A DNA stretch of 64,000 nt from Bacteroidia bacterium 43-41 (GTDB taxonomy: Bacteria > Bacteroidota > Bacteroidia > Bacteroidales > Dysgonomonadaceae), in assembly GCA_001898165.1 (NCBI GenBank), contig MKTD01000033.1, positions 20,264-84,263 on the forward strand. The letters are read 5' to 3'. The notes under the pieces are model-generated. The model searched no databases, was not told the DNA's origin, and was given only the letters and a program-made list of their open reading frames with translations. Position numbers and translations under genes: made by a program. The first letter of the stretch is position 1. Each line of letters begins with the position of its first letter. Below, one piece after another: positions 9,658 through 18,193 of this stretch.

Positions 9658-10290
9658 ATGGCATTATCAGCAAAAGCAAAACAGGCTTTCTTAGGGCCTC
9701 TCAATAAAAATAACCCTATCTTGGTACAGGTGCTCGGCATCTGTTCGGCATTAGCTGTAACTTCCAAGTTAGAACCCGCATTGGTAATGGCAATTGCCGT
9801 AACCATCGTTACCGCTTTCGGAAATGTTATTATTTCGCTGTTGAGAAAAACTATCCCCAACCGTATCCGTATTATCGTTCAGTTGGTTGTGGTGGCAGCT
9901 TTGGTAACTATCGTGAGCGAAGTGCTGAAAGCATATGCTTACGATGTGAACAAACAGCTGTCGGTTTTTGTGGGACTGATTGTTACGAACTGTATTTTAA
10001 TGGGACGATTGGAAGCCTTTGCCCTGGGTAACGGGCCGTGGCCTTCGTTCCTCGACGGAATCGGCAACGGACTGGGTTACGGATGGATATTGGTAACGGT
10101 GGGTTTCTTCCGCGAATTACTGGGATCCGGCACTTTGCTCGGACACCGGGTAATACCGCAAGCATTCTACAATGCCGGCTACGAAAATAACGGCCTTATG
10201 ATGCTGGCTCCTATGGCGTTGCTCCTTGTCTCGGTTATTATCTGGATACATCGGTCGAGAAATACAGATTTACAGGAAGGCGCCAATTAG
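9658..10290 (+). CDS. nqrD: Na+-translocating NADH:quinone reductase subunit D
   Basis: Six-helix membrane subunit of 210 residues. With NqrE it forms the inverted pair that holds the intramembrane Fe centre. The segments LGICSALAVTSKLEPALVM and VGLIVTNCILMGRLEAFALG contain the conserved cysteines of the Nqr/Rnf D-E family. It starts 6 nt after nqrC ends. Confidence 0.94.
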   Translation: MALSAKAKQAFLGPLNKNNPILVQVLGICSALAVTSKLEPALVMAIAVTIVTAFGNVIISLLRKTIPNRIRIIVQLVVVAALVTIVSEVLKAYAYDVNKQLSVFVGLIVTNCILMGRLEAFALGNGPWPSFLDGIGNGLGYGWILVTVGFFRELLGSGTLLGHRVIPQAFYNAGYENNGLMMLAPMALLLVSVIIWIHRSRNTDLQEGAN

Positions 10291-10348
10291 TTACACGTCA
10301 TTCGGACGCCGGATAACTATCGAATAACAAAAAAATAAAAAAATAAAT

Positions 10349-10963
10349 ATGGATGCTATTAGTCTAATTGTAAGATCGATATTTGTAGATAATATGATAT
10401 TCGCATACTTTCTGGGTATGTGCTCGTTCCTTGCTGTGTCAAAGAACGTAAAAACTGCTTTCGGGCTGGGTATCGCAGTTACCTTCGTGCTCGTGCTTAC
10501 CTTGCCCATCAACTATATGCTCGAGAACTACGTACTTAAGGCCGGAGCATTAGCGTGGTTAGGCCCGCAATTTGCCGGGGTTGACCTGAGCGTATTCAGC
10601 TTGCTCATTTTCATTGCCGTTATTGCCTCGTTCACGCAATTGGTGGAAATGGTGGTTGAAAGATTCAGCCCGGCACTGTACAATTCACTGGGTATCTTTT
10701 TGCCGTTGATTGCTGTAAACTGCGCTATTCTCGGCGGTTCGCTGTTCATGCAACAGCGCGAGTTTGCCAATGTGGGCATGGCTACCGCTTACGGATTCGG
10801 CTCCGGTATCGGATGGATGCTGGCCATTGTGGGTATGGCAGCCATCAGGGAAAAACTGGAGTATTCCCACGTTCCGAAACCACTGAAGGGATTGGGCATA
10901 ACATTCATTATCACGGCCCTGATGGCCATCGGGTTTATGAGTTTTTCGGGAATCAATATTTAA
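10349..10963 (+). CDS. nqrE: Na+-translocating NADH:quinone reductase subunit E
   Basis: Six-helix membrane subunit of 204 residues, homologous to NqrD/RnfA. The conserved segments [20 protein letters not shown] and [16 protein letters not shown] are present. The 58-nt gap to nqrD is the longest inside the operon and shows no hairpin or obvious promoter. Confidence 0.94.
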   Translation: MDAISLIVRSIFVDNMIFAYFLGMCSFLAVSKNVKTAFGLGIAVTFVLVLTLPINYMLENYVLKAGALAWLGPQFAGVDLSVFSLLIFIAVIASFTQLVEMVVERFSPALYNSLGIFLPLIAVNCAILGGSLFMQQREFANVGMATAYGFGSGIGWMLAIVGMAAIREKLEYSHVPKPLKGLGITFIITALMAIGFMSFSGINI

Positions 10964-10999
10964 TCACCTAAGTTTTCAATATATAAAACAGTATATACA

Positions 11000-12280
11000 A
11001 TGAATGTGTTGTTAATGAGTTCAGGCGGAATAACCATTTTAACCAGTGTAGTGGTTTTCTTGTTGATAATTCTGATTTTGGTTATTATTATTCTGGTAGC
11101 CAAAGCAAAACTGATGCCCTCGGGGAATGTGAAGATCACAGTTAATGAAGAGAAGAATTTAGATGTTCCCATGGGGTCAACCCTACTTAATACGCTGCAA
11201 TCACAGAATATATTCCTTTCGTCTGCGTGCGGAGGAGGAGGAACATGCGGCCAATGCCGTTGTCAGGTAGTGGAAGGCGGCGGTGAAATCCTTCCCACCG
11301 AAACAGGCCACTTTACCCGCAAGGAGCAAATGAATCACTGGCGGCTTAGCTGCCAGGTAAAGGTTAAGGAAGACCTTTCCATAAAAGTTCCCGAAGCCGT
11401 TTTCGGTATCAAGGAGTGGGAATGCGAAGTGGTCTCTAACCGGAACGTGGCATCGTACATCAAAGAATTTAAAGTAAGGCTTCCCAAAGGAGAAAAGCTC
11501 AATTTCATTCCGGGGTCATACAGCGAAATACGGGTTCCTGCATACGATACCATCAATTATTCCGATTTCATCATCAATGATATATACAAATCGGAATGGG
11601 ACAAGTTCAAGCTGTGGGACCTGAAAGTAAAGAATGAAGAAGATACCGTTCGCGCATATTCCATGGCCAATTATCCCGCCGAAGGCGATGACATCATTAC
11701 ACTGAATGTGCGTGTGGCCACACCTCCGTTCGACAGGGCAAAGAACGGATGGATGAATGTAAAACCGGGAATTGTATCATCCTATATTTTTAACCTGAAG
11801 CCCGGAGACAAGGTGAAGATGTCGGGCCCTTACGGAGAGTTTCATCCCCTGTTCAACAGTAAACGTGAAATGTTGTGGGTAGGCGGCGGCGCCGGTATGG
11901 CTCCTTTGCGCTCGCAAATTATGCACATGACCAAAACATTGAAGGTTACCGATCGTAAAATGTCTTACTACTACGGAGCCAGGTCATTGCAGGAAGCGTT
12001 TTACTTAGAGGATTATTTCCAGCTGGAAAAAGAATTTCCCAACTTTTCGTTCCACCTGGCATTAGACCGTCCCGACCCCCTGGCAGACGAAGCCGGAGTA
12101 AAATACACGCCGGGATTTGTTCATCAGGTTATTTACGATACTTACCTCAAGAATCACGATGCACCCGAAGATATAGAATACTACATGTGCGGCCCCGGGC
12201 CGATGGCAGCCGCAGTACAACGGATGCTCGACAGCCTTGGCGTTCCGCCGGAAATGATCATGTTCGACGATTTCGGATAA
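11000..12280 (+). CDS. nqrF: Na+-translocating NADH:quinone reductase subunit F
   Basis: Electron entry subunit of 426 residues: an N-terminal transmembrane helix (about 10-33), a [2Fe-2S] ferredoxin domain with C77, C83, C86 and C118, then a ferredoxin-NADP reductase-like module with the FAD motif RAYSMAN, the NADH motif GGGAGMAPLRS and CGPGPM near the C-terminus. It oxidises cytosolic NADH. Last gene of the operon, followed directly by a terminator. Confidence 0.96.
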   Translation: MNVLLMSSGGITILTSVVVFLLIILILVIIILVAKAKLMPSGNVKITVNEEKNLDVPMGSTLLNTLQSQNIFLSSACGGGGTCGQCRCQVVEGGGEILPTETGHFTRKEQMNHWRLSCQVKVKEDLSIKVPEAVFGIKEWECEVVSNRNVASYIKEFKVRLPKGEKLNFIPGSYSEIRVPAYDTINYSDFIINDIYKSEWDKFKLWDLKVKNEEDTVRAYSMANYPAEGDDIITLNVRVATPPFDRAKNGWMNVKPGIVSSYIFNLKPGDKVKMSGPYGEFHPLFNSKREMLWVGGGAGMAPLRSQIMHMTKTLKVTDRKMSYYYGARSLQEAFYLEDYFQLEKEFPNFSFHLALDRPDPLADEAGVKYTPGFVHQVIYDTYLKNHDAPEDIEYYMCGPGPMAAAVQRMLDSLGVPPEMIMFDDFG

Positions 12281-12289
12281 TAATTAAAA

Positions 12290-12314
12290 ACCATCCTTCG
12301 GGATGGTTTTTTTT
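12290..12314 (+). terminator. intrinsic terminator of the nqr operon
   Basis: Perfect hairpin ACCATCC-TTCG-GGATGGT followed by a run of T. Because an A run precedes the stem, it may also stop minus-strand transcription, but the minus-strand gene ends inside the spacer at 12319 and the main use is for nqr. Confidence 0.93.
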
Positions 12315-12318
12315 ATGC

Positions 12319-13566
12319 CTAATCATTGAGTGAAAAGCGCAATCCAAGCCTGATACTGAAGTTTAACGGCTTCTCCCTGTAAATGGTTTCCACCTCGCTT
12401 CCGTTCTTGAAATGGTAAGCCACGCCCGGCTCGGCGTAAAGCCCGATGGGTTTCGACAGCTGATACTGAACACCCACGGCGGAGTTTACAGACCATTGCA
12501 ACGGCTTGACGGATATCCGATCCCGGCTGCGTTCTACAATCTTGTTATCTATAACATAATCAGTCAATAATGTGCCTTTCATATTCTTCTCCACCACTCC
12601 ACCCCCCGAAATATACATTGAGACTTTATCGCCCCGCCAAACGGTATAATTAAGGTTTACAGGAATGCCGAGGTAGTGCAGCGTCTGCTGGCTGTTGTAA
12701 TAATGACTGTGGTCGCCGGAGCGTAATTGCGATGAGAGAAGAGTATAGTTGAGCCCGCTTGTAATGCTCCACTCTTCGTTGAAATTATATTTCAGCGAAG
12801 CGCCAAACGTTATCGGCTGAAAATGCTTAATATCGGTATAAACGTGCTGGTAGGCGGCCCGCATAAGAATATCGCCGGGCAAATCGGGGCCTGCGGCACG
12901 AAAATGCTCGCCCACTTCCGATGGAAAATCATAAGGAGTGAAAATACGGTATCCGTCATAATGTTTTGCGGAACCCGACGGAATGTTCGACGCGTAAATG
13001 TCCGTTTGCCATTTCGCAGGCGCCTGGTTACGCCTGTGCGCGGGCAAATGAAATGCCGGCTCGTTGTTTATTCCGGAACTGGGGTCCTGGTCGGTATCGG
13101 GATGAGGATGACGGCTTCCGGGCTCTTCCGAAGGCCTGACCTCTTCGGGTTGCTGTTCGCTTTCTTCGCCTTGTCCGACTTGTTCGCTTTCTTCGTGCTC
13201 CGTTGCACCGCTCCTGCGCGGCAACACCTCCGGTTCCGGAGTTCTTTTTTCGGTTTTGTGAGCAAACAACAGTTCCTCAACTTTTGCAGGCTCTTCTTTT
13301 TTAGTGGAATGCACAATGGGAACGGGCCGGATGATTTTCTGATTTTCCTTCAATGTGAACAGCCCGATAAAAAACAAGACAAGCGCCACTGCCGCTATCG
13401 CTCCGGTACGCCTGCTCCACAACCGGATCCTCTGTCCCGCGTGCAGCGTATCCACAGCGCTTTCGGCTCTCATGATCCGCTCAACGTCATCCCACAATCC
13501 TTCGGGAGCAGGCTCCTCATGATCTTCCATCCGATTGCGCAGATTATCCTGCCATTGATCCTTCAT
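12319..13566 (-). CDS. anti-sigma-like protein with C-terminal beta-barrel
   Basis: 415 residues with three parts. A cytoplasmic N-terminus (about 1-50, WQDNLRNRMEDHEEPAPEGLW) resembles short anti-sigma domains. One transmembrane helix lies at about 55-72. A low-complexity region rich in Glu, Pro and Ser (about 85-175) leads to an outer-membrane-barrel-like C-terminus (about 185-415) with alternating aromatic strands ending in GLRFSLND. It overlaps the upstream ECF sigma gene by 4 nt (ATGA), so the two are translationally coupled. The inferred role is control of that sigma factor. This combined architecture recurs next to ECF sigma genes in Bacteroidota, but the function of the barrel part is unknown to me. 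Confidence 0.7.
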   Translation of the reverse strand: MKDQWQDNLRNRMEDHEEPAPEGLWDDVERIMRAESAVDTLHAGQRIRLWSRRTGAIAAVALVLFFIGLFTLKENQKIIRPVPIVHSTKKEEPAKVEELLFAHKTEKRTPEPEVLPRRSGATEHEESEQVGQGEESEQQPEEVRPSEEPGSRHPHPDTDQDPSSGINNEPAFHLPAHRRNQAPAKWQTDIYASNIPSGSAKHYDGYRIFTPYDFPSEVGEHFRAAGPDLPGDILMRAAYQHVYTDIKHFQPITFGASLKYNFNEEWSITSGLNYTLLSSQLRSGDHSHYYNSQQTLHYLGIPVNLNYTVWRGDKVSMYISGGGVVEKNMKGTLLTDYVIDNKIVERSRDRISVKPLQWSVNSAVGVQYQLSKPIGLYAEPGVAYHFKNGSEVETIYREKPLNFSIRLGLRFSLND

Positions 13567-14132
13567 AGTGCCATTTTTTTTAATCGATACAAATCTATTT
13601 CCCGCATCAACAGCCCTTTGGCCCTGTGTAACTGCGACGCCGAAGTGTTTTCCGCAATATCCAATATCGAAGCGATCTCTTTATGACTTTTTTCCTCGAA
13701 AACATACAGGTTGAACACGGTCCGGTAACCCAAAGGGAGTTTACGAATCATTTCCAGGATAACCGATGTAGGTACATCATTGAAATCGGGCGCCCGGTCG
13801 TCGGCCATGTCGGGCAAATCCCAGCTTGGCAGATTCGTGATATTCAGTTTATTGCTCTCCCTGATGTGTTTCAACGCTTCATTTACTACAATGCGGGACG
13901 ACCACGCTTTTAACGATCCCGCTCCCTTATATTCGAACCGGTCAACAGCCTTGAATATTTTAATGAAACTTTCCTGTAGAACATCCTTAACATCCTCCTG
14001 ATTAGATATGTAACGAGAGCATACCGCGGTAAGATACCCCGAATACATGTCGTAAAACTCCTTCATGGCAATGGTGTTACCGCGCACAATTTGCTGAAGA
14101 AGGGCCTGCTCTCTGTTTTCTTCTCTTATCAT
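13563..14132 (-). CDS. ECF-type RNA polymerase sigma factor
   Basis: 189 residues with sigma region 2 (about 20-90, including EDVKDVLQESFIKIFKAVDRF) and region 4 (about 125-180, LPLGYRTVFNLYVFEEKSHKEIA). This is the two-domain layout of sigma-70 family group 4. It overlaps the anti-sigma-like gene by ATGA. Its promoter contains a palindrome that could allow autoregulation. The regulon cannot be read from the window. Confidence 0.93.
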   Translation of the reverse strand: MIREENREQALLQQIVRGNTIAMKEFYDMYSGYLTAVCSRYISNQEDVKDVLQESFIKIFKAVDRFEYKGAGSLKAWSSRIVVNEALKHIRESNKLNITNLPSWDLPDMADDRAPDFNDVPTSVILEMIRKLPLGYRTVFNLYVFEEKSHKEIASILDIAENTSASQLHRAKGLLMREIDLYRLKKMAL

Positions 14133-14189
14133 TTACGGATTTCGTTCTAACCAACACTAAAATACGCCCTTTTCTTTTACGAAAAAAGG

Positions 14190-14214
14190 TGTACCTTTAT
14201 TGTGCAAAGGTACA
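14190..14214 (-). promoter_or_regulatory. sigma-gene promoter overlapped by an inverted repeat
   Basis: On the minus strand the box TACCTTTG (14212-14205) matches TAnnTTTG, placing transcription start near 14198, 66 nt before the sigma ATG. The same bases lie in a 9-bp perfect inverted repeat, TGTACCTTT (14190-14198) and AAAGGTACA (14206-14214), separated by 7 nt. It could be an operator or an mRNA 5' hairpin. Confidence 0.5.
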
Positions 14215-14281
14215 GCCTTTTATTGTTTTTTAAAAAAAGTCTTTATTTTGCGGTAACGGTAACAATTTTCCCGTCATGTGG

Positions 14282-15025
14282 TTATTGCAGCGGAAGCACA
14301 CTTCGCTCACTGGCAATAGCTGACCCGGCAGGTGTTGCGGCACGCGTCTTATAGTCAAACTCCGCCGTTTTGTCGCCGCTAAACGATTTCCATTTCAGTT
14401 TCAATTTCACAGTCTCCCCTTTCGTGTCGGGCAGTTTGTCAAGCCTGAAGGCCACCAGTCCGTCGCCAACCCTCTCTGCCGTATCGCCGTTGGCATTGTG
14501 CCTGAATTCCACTTCGTACGGGTTGTCGGGGTTATTGGTCGGGATAAGATTCACATAATGGATAGTTTGCTGGTAGCCCCACCTCGTCCTGAAACGCAGC
14601 GTGAGATAGCCGTCCTCGGCAATGGTCACCCAATCGCTTACAATTTCAACGGGGTCGTCGCCATAAGCTTCCGTGTTTCCCGAGCCTAAGTTGGGAGCCA
14701 TCGGTTTTGTGCGAATACTGTCAATCCAATTCACGTACACAGCCTGGTCGTATTCTTTGCTCGGATCATCCACCTCTTTATAGTTCACCAAAGCCCTCAC
14801 CTCTTTTTTATCAAAGAGCGAAGATTTTAAATTCACGGGAAGCAGTGTCGTTTTATCGTCCAACTGCAAAAAAACGGTTTCATCCCCGGCATGCTTTACG
14901 GTTACCAGAGCATTGGGATACAAAAGATCCCTATCCGTATTGTCATCCAGACAAGACGGAAAGAGCAGGAAGCCCATCAGCATTCCTGTTGTTAAAAGAA
15001 AACGAGTAATTTTCATAAATTCCAT
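14282..15025 (-). CDS. NigD-like lipoprotein
   Basis: 247 residues with a lipoprotein signal peptide (lipobox LFPSC, Cys about 25) and an all-beta body typical of the NigD-like family of Bacteroidales envelope proteins, named from nigD in a bacteriocin-type locus. The family function is not established. A second ATG three codons downstream (15016) is an equally good start. It stands alone, between a palindromic repeat element and the sigma operon. Confidence 0.75.
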   Translation of the reverse strand: MEFMKITRFLLTTGMLMGFLLFPSCLDDNTDRDLLYPNALVTVKHAGDETVFLQLDDKTTLLPVNLKSSLFDKKEVRALVNYKEVDDPSKEYDQAVYVNWIDSIRTKPMAPNLGSGNTEAYGDDPVEIVSDWVTIAEDGYLTLRFRTRWGYQQTIHYVNLIPTNNPDNPYEVEFRHNANGDTAERVGDGLVAFRLDKLPDTKGETVKLKLKWKSFSGDKTAEFDYKTRAATPAGSAIASERSVLPLQ

Positions 15026-15059
15026 TGTTTTTAATTCAACTTTTGCAAGTTACCGGATT

Positions 15060-15171
15060 GCGACTAAATCATCATCTGACGATATTTTACGACCCATTCT
15101 CGCTCACATTTACGTTCGTCGCAAGCTATGGGTCCCCCGCAAAATAGCTAAAATGTCTCTGCTTTAGTCGC
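15060..15171. repeat. palindromic intergenic element, copy 1
   Basis: A 112-bp imperfect palindrome. GCGACTAAA (15060-15068) pairs with TTTAGTCGC (15163-15171), TATTTT (15083-15088) with AAAATA (15141-15146), and ACCCAT (15092-15097) with ATGGGT (15128-15133). Its arms align with those of the larger palindrome at 27288-27443, and its right half resembles 22949-23004. No coding potential. Confidence 0.7.
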
Positions 15172-15324
15172 ACGTACTATCCGAGGATCCCTTGCGAAAG
15201 TCCAGTTTTTAATAAATTCTCTAACTTATTAAATCCCCTTAGGACCGAAATCTTGCACGCTATTTTGTTATTTTTTGTTAAACTCACAGAAGCTGCGGGG
15301 CGCCCAACTTAACAATAAAGCTAT

Positions 15325-15365
15325 ACAGCTAAATATGAAACCTATAAATGTTTTGCGGGGCACCC
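15325..15365. repeat. half copy of the palindromic element
   Basis: The 41 bp starting ACAGCTAAATAT align with 27288 onward (roughly 37 of 43 aligned positions by eye), including TATAAATGTTTTG followed by GGGG. Only this arm is present. It overlaps the last codons of the EamA gene and supplies its stop codon. A shorter TGCGGGGCGCCCA segment near 15295 repeats part of it. Confidence 0.6.
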
Positions 15366-16259
15366 ACAACCCCTCGTTCGGCGCTGGCTCAAATATTCGT
15401 TCAGCAAAATACCGAAAACAATCAGGAACAAACCTATATAAGTGGTAAAATAAATGGTTTCGCCCAATACCGCATGGATTATAAAGAGAGAGATAAAAGG
15501 AGAAAGGTAACACAATTGATTGGTAAGTGCGGGATTAGTGGTTTTCTGTAACGCCAGCCCGAAAAAAATAAACGGCACAGCCATTTCGAACATCCCCACG
15601 TAAATGCCCGACAAAAATCCCTGCAAGGAGCCTAAATTGACCGGAATAAAAAGTGTCGCCAATGATAAATAGAGAGAGCCGGAGATAAAACTCAGGAACA
15701 AACCCAAAACAGTGTCAACGTTTTTATTCCTCCTGTTCACAATCCAGAAGGATGCCCACAGGAATGCGCTCAGGAACGCCAATAAAATTCCCGGTTTCGA
15801 TAATTGAACTCCGGCGATACTTTCCGTCCCGGCGGAAATAAGGACCACGCCGCCAAACGAAATAATCATCCCGATATATTTGAACGCGGAAATAGGTTTT
15901 TTTTCGATAACCGCCAACAAAATAGCCAACAGAATGGGCCAAAAATAATTGATGGGTTGTGCAATTTGTGCAGGAAGCAAATCGTACGACTTGAAAAGAA
16001 TCAGGTAATAAACGGCAGGATTAAGCAGGCCGGTAAATGCATAGCCTCCCAACTCTTTCAAAGTCAACCTTCTCAGGGAATGCCACTTCTTTTGAAAAGT
16101 GATCACTGCCGCAAAAATCAATGTCGCGGTTACTGCCGAAACCAAGATCAACTCAAAATAGTTGTAGTGACGCAACCCGATCTTGAACGCTGAGGCAACC
16201 GTCGACCAACTGGCAACAGCAATAGCGGTAAATAAAAGTGCTTTATTGTTTTCTTTCAT
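15342..16259 (-). CDS. EamA family (DMT) transporter
   Basis: A 305-residue inner-membrane protein with about ten hydrophobic helices in two EamA repeats (about 5-140 and 150-290), as in drug/metabolite transporters and many amino-acid exporters. WASFWIVNRRNKN and PINYFWPILLAI are typical DMT segments. The last nine residues (GCGCPAKHL) are encoded by a dispersed repeat, so the native C-terminus was probably different. It diverges from the branched-chain amino acid operon, which hints at but does not prove a related substrate. Confidence 0.85.
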   Translation of the reverse strand: MKENNKALLFTAIAVASWSTVASAFKIGLRHYNYFELILVSAVTATLIFAAVITFQKKWHSLRRLTLKELGGYAFTGLLNPAVYYLILFKSYDLLPAQIAQPINYFWPILLAILLAVIEKKPISAFKYIGMIISFGGVVLISAGTESIAGVQLSKPGILLAFLSAFLWASFWIVNRRNKNVDTVLGLFLSFISGSLYLSLATLFIPVNLGSLQGFLSGIYVGMFEMAVPFIFFGLALQKTTNPALTNQLCYLSPFISLFIIHAVLGETIYFTTYIGLFLIVFGILLNEYLSQRRTRGCGCPAKHL

Positions 16260-16290
16260 TCAAACGAAACGCCGTAAATAATCCGGCACA

Positions 16291-16298
16291 CAAAAATA
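16291..16298 (-). promoter_or_regulatory. -7 box of the EamA gene
   Basis: On the minus strand TATTTTTG matches TAnnTTTG exactly, 32 nt upstream of the ATG. The -33 half is not obvious. Confidence 0.5.
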
Positions 16299-16458
16299 GT
16301 GAAAATTTCTCTCTTTTGCAGCATTTTCACCAAGACTAAGAGACTGAAAAACAATTTATTCAATTAGCGGAGGGACAGGTGTAGAAATAAATATTGTAAC
16401 CGATTATTCTCTTTTAATTTCAAATTGTAATTTTTTTTGAATAAAAATTGGAAAAAAT

Positions 16459-16489
16459 TTTGTTATTTCGTTTTTTTGCTTTTTCTTTG
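16459..16489 (+). promoter_or_regulatory. promoter of the leu-ilv operon
   Basis: TTTG (16459-16462), 19 nt, then TTTCTTTG (16482-16489), one mismatch from TAnnTTTG. Transcription should start near 16496, about 20 nt before the leader-peptide ATG. Confidence 0.65.
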
Positions 16490-16515
16490 CAAACAATTTA
16501 AAATTCATTTCATCA

Positions 16516-16581
16516 ATGAACAATCAATATATCGCTATTCTAGTCATTTCTATTCTACTTCTGGAGGACTTCGGAGGGTGA
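16516..16581 (+). CDS. Ile/Leu/Val-rich leader peptide of the leu-ilv operon
   Basis: A 21-codon frame from ATG 16516 to TGA 16579-16581. Residues 6-16 read IAILVISILLL: four Ile, four Leu and one Val in eleven codons. This is the composition expected of a branched-chain amino acid attenuator leader, as in E. coli ilvL or ivbL. It sits just after the promoter and before a terminator hairpin upstream of leuA. There is no Shine-Dalgarno sequence, as is common in this phylum. Product role: ribosome stalling on scarce charged tRNA, not a functional peptide. Identification rests on context and composition. Confidence 0.8.
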   Translation: MNNQYIAILVISILLLEDFGG

Positions 16582-16659
16582 GGCTGGTATATCGATATTA
16601 AAATAAAGAAAATTAAAAAATAAAGAAAACCTTTCTCACCGTGTGGGGAAGGTTTTTTT
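16577..16659 (+). terminator. transcription attenuator of the leu-ilv operon
   Basis: The terminator hairpin spans about 16628-16654. AACCTT and following bases pair with AAGGTT, with a 7-nt loop ACCGTGT, followed by seven T. The alternative pairing is GGTGAG (16577-16582, overlapping the leader stop codon) with CTCACC (16635-16640), which consumes the upper 5' arm of the terminator. A ribosome at the stop codon would mask GGTGAG and allow termination. A ribosome stalled on the Ile/Leu/Val codons would leave it free and allow read-through. Confidence 0.8.
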
Positions 16660-16690
16660 CTTACAGAAACAACAAAAAATTCAGGTTATA

Positions 16691-18178
16691 ATGGAAAGGA
16701 TTTATGTTTTTGACACTACATTGCGCGACGGGGAGCAGGTCCCCGGATGTCAGTTAAACACCATAGAAAAAATTCAGGTGGCCAAAGCATTGGAGTTGTT
16801 GGGAGTAGATGTTATTGAAGCCGGCTTCCCGGTATCCAGCCCCGGCGATTTCAACTCTGTGGTTGAGATTTCAAAAGCCGTTACCTGGCCCGTGATATGT
16901 GCACTCACGCGTGCGGTGGAGAAAGACATCGAAGTGGCCGCCGAATCGCTGAAATATGCCAAACGCAAACGGATCCACACCGGTATCGGCACATCGGAGA
17001 TACACATCAAGCACAAGTTCAACTCCAACCGCGAAGAGATTATCGAACGTGCCGTAAAAGCCGTGAAACATGCCCGCCGGTTTGTGGACGACGTGGAGTT
17101 CTATGCCGAGGATGCCGGACGTACCGACAATGAATACCTCGCACGGGTTGTACAAGCCGTTGTAAATGCGGGAGCAACCGTAATCAATATTCCCGACACC
17201 ACCGGTTACTGTTTTCCAAACGTTTACGGGGCAAAAATCAAATACCTGGTGGAGAATGTAGATCTAAAAAACGCCATCCTCTCCACGCATTGCCATCAGG
17301 ATTTGGGAATGGCTACTGCCAATACGCTCTCGGGAGTCCTCAACGGAGCCCGTCAGGTGGAGGTTACCGTCAACGGGATTGGTGAACGTGCCGGGAATAC
17401 TTCGCTCGAAGAGGTGGTTATGGCGCTGAAAAGCCACAAAGATCTCGGATTCGAGACCAACATCAATACCACTAAAATATATTCCACAAGCCGCCTGGTT
17501 TCCACATTAATGAATATGCCCGTCCAACCCAACAAGGCCATTGTGGGACGAAACGCTTTTGCACACTCTTCGGGTATTCATCAGGACGGAGTGCTGAAAA
17601 ATGTGGAAACATACGAAATTATCGACCCGAAAGATGTGGGGATCGATGAAAACTCCATCGTGTTGACGGCACGAAGCGGCCGCGCTGCACTGAAAAACAG
17701 GCTGACCTTACTGGGAGTCAATCTCGATAACGGCGAATTGGATGAAGTTTACCAGAAGTTCCTCTCCCTCGCCGACAAGAAAAAGGACATCAAAGACGAC
17801 GATATCCTTACTCTGGTTGGAAAAGAATCCCAACTGAACCGGATCCAGATAGATTACCTGCAAGTGACTTGCGGAGTGGGGCTGCGCAATGTGGCAAGCA
17901 TCGGCCTGAACATTGCCGGGGAACATTTCGAAGCGTCGGCTACCGGAAACGGCCCGGTGGATGCGGCAATAAAGGCGGTGAAGAAGATCATCAGCCGCGA
18001 AACGGTAATTCAGGAATTCCTGATCCAGGCCATCAACCGCGGAAGCGACGATGTAGGTAAAGTCCACATGCAAGTGGAGCACAACGGAATGTTGTATTAC
18101 GGCTTCTCGGCAAATACCGATATCGTTTCGGCATCGGTGGAGGCGTTTATAGATGCCGTGAATAAGTTTGTAGAATAA
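16691..18178 (+). CDS. leuA: 2-isopropylmalate synthase
   Basis: Condenses acetyl-CoA with 2-oxoisovalerate, the first committed step of leucine synthesis. 495 residues from ATG 16691. HMGL-like TIM barrel with [13 protein letters not shown] at the start and the metal ligands in STHCHQDLG, then a C-terminal LeuA allosteric dimer domain (about 360-495). An in-frame GTG at 16643 lies within the attenuator and is rejected. First structural gene of the operon. Confidence 0.95.
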   Translation: MERIYVFDTTLRDGEQVPGCQLNTIEKIQVAKALELLGVDVIEAGFPVSSPGDFNSVVEISKAVTWPVICALTRAVEKDIEVAAESLKYAKRKRIHTGIGTSEIHIKHKFNSNREEIIERAVKAVKHARRFVDDVEFYAEDAGRTDNEYLARVVQAVVNAGATVINIPDTTGYCFPNVYGAKIKYLVENVDLKNAILSTHCHQDLGMATANTLSGVLNGARQVEVTVNGIGERAGNTSLEEVVMALKSHKDLGFETNINTTKIYSTSRLVSTLMNMPVQPNKAIVGRNAFAHSSGIHQDGVLKNVETYEIIDPKDVGIDENSIVLTARSGRAALKNRLTLLGVNLDNGELDEVYQKFLSLADKKKDIKDDDILTLVGKESQLNRIQIDYLQVTCGVGLRNVASIGLNIAGEHFEASATGNGPVDAAIKAVKKIISRETVIQEFLIQAINRGSDDVGKVHMQVEHNGMLYYGFSANTDIVSASVEAFIDAVNKFVE

Positions 18179-18193
18179 AAAAAAGATAATTAT

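Noticed and set aside
6353..12280. Rnf complex
   Set aside because: Subunit order A-F, the NqrA type without Fe-S motifs, and an NqrF with ferredoxin plus FNR domains identify Na+-NQR.
12823..13686. 287-codon plus-strand frame opposite the anti-sigma-like gene
   Set aside because: It is antisense to two genes with clear motifs and ATGA coupling, and its translation is rich in Arg, Cys and Phe runs, typical of a shadow frame.
15268..15513. 81-codon minus-strand frame over the half repeat
   Set aside because: It overlaps the EamA gene in another frame and consists partly of repeat sequence.
16643..16690. GTG start giving LeuA 16 extra residues
   Set aside because: The codon lies in the terminator hairpin of the attenuator, and homologues begin at [16 protein letters not shown].
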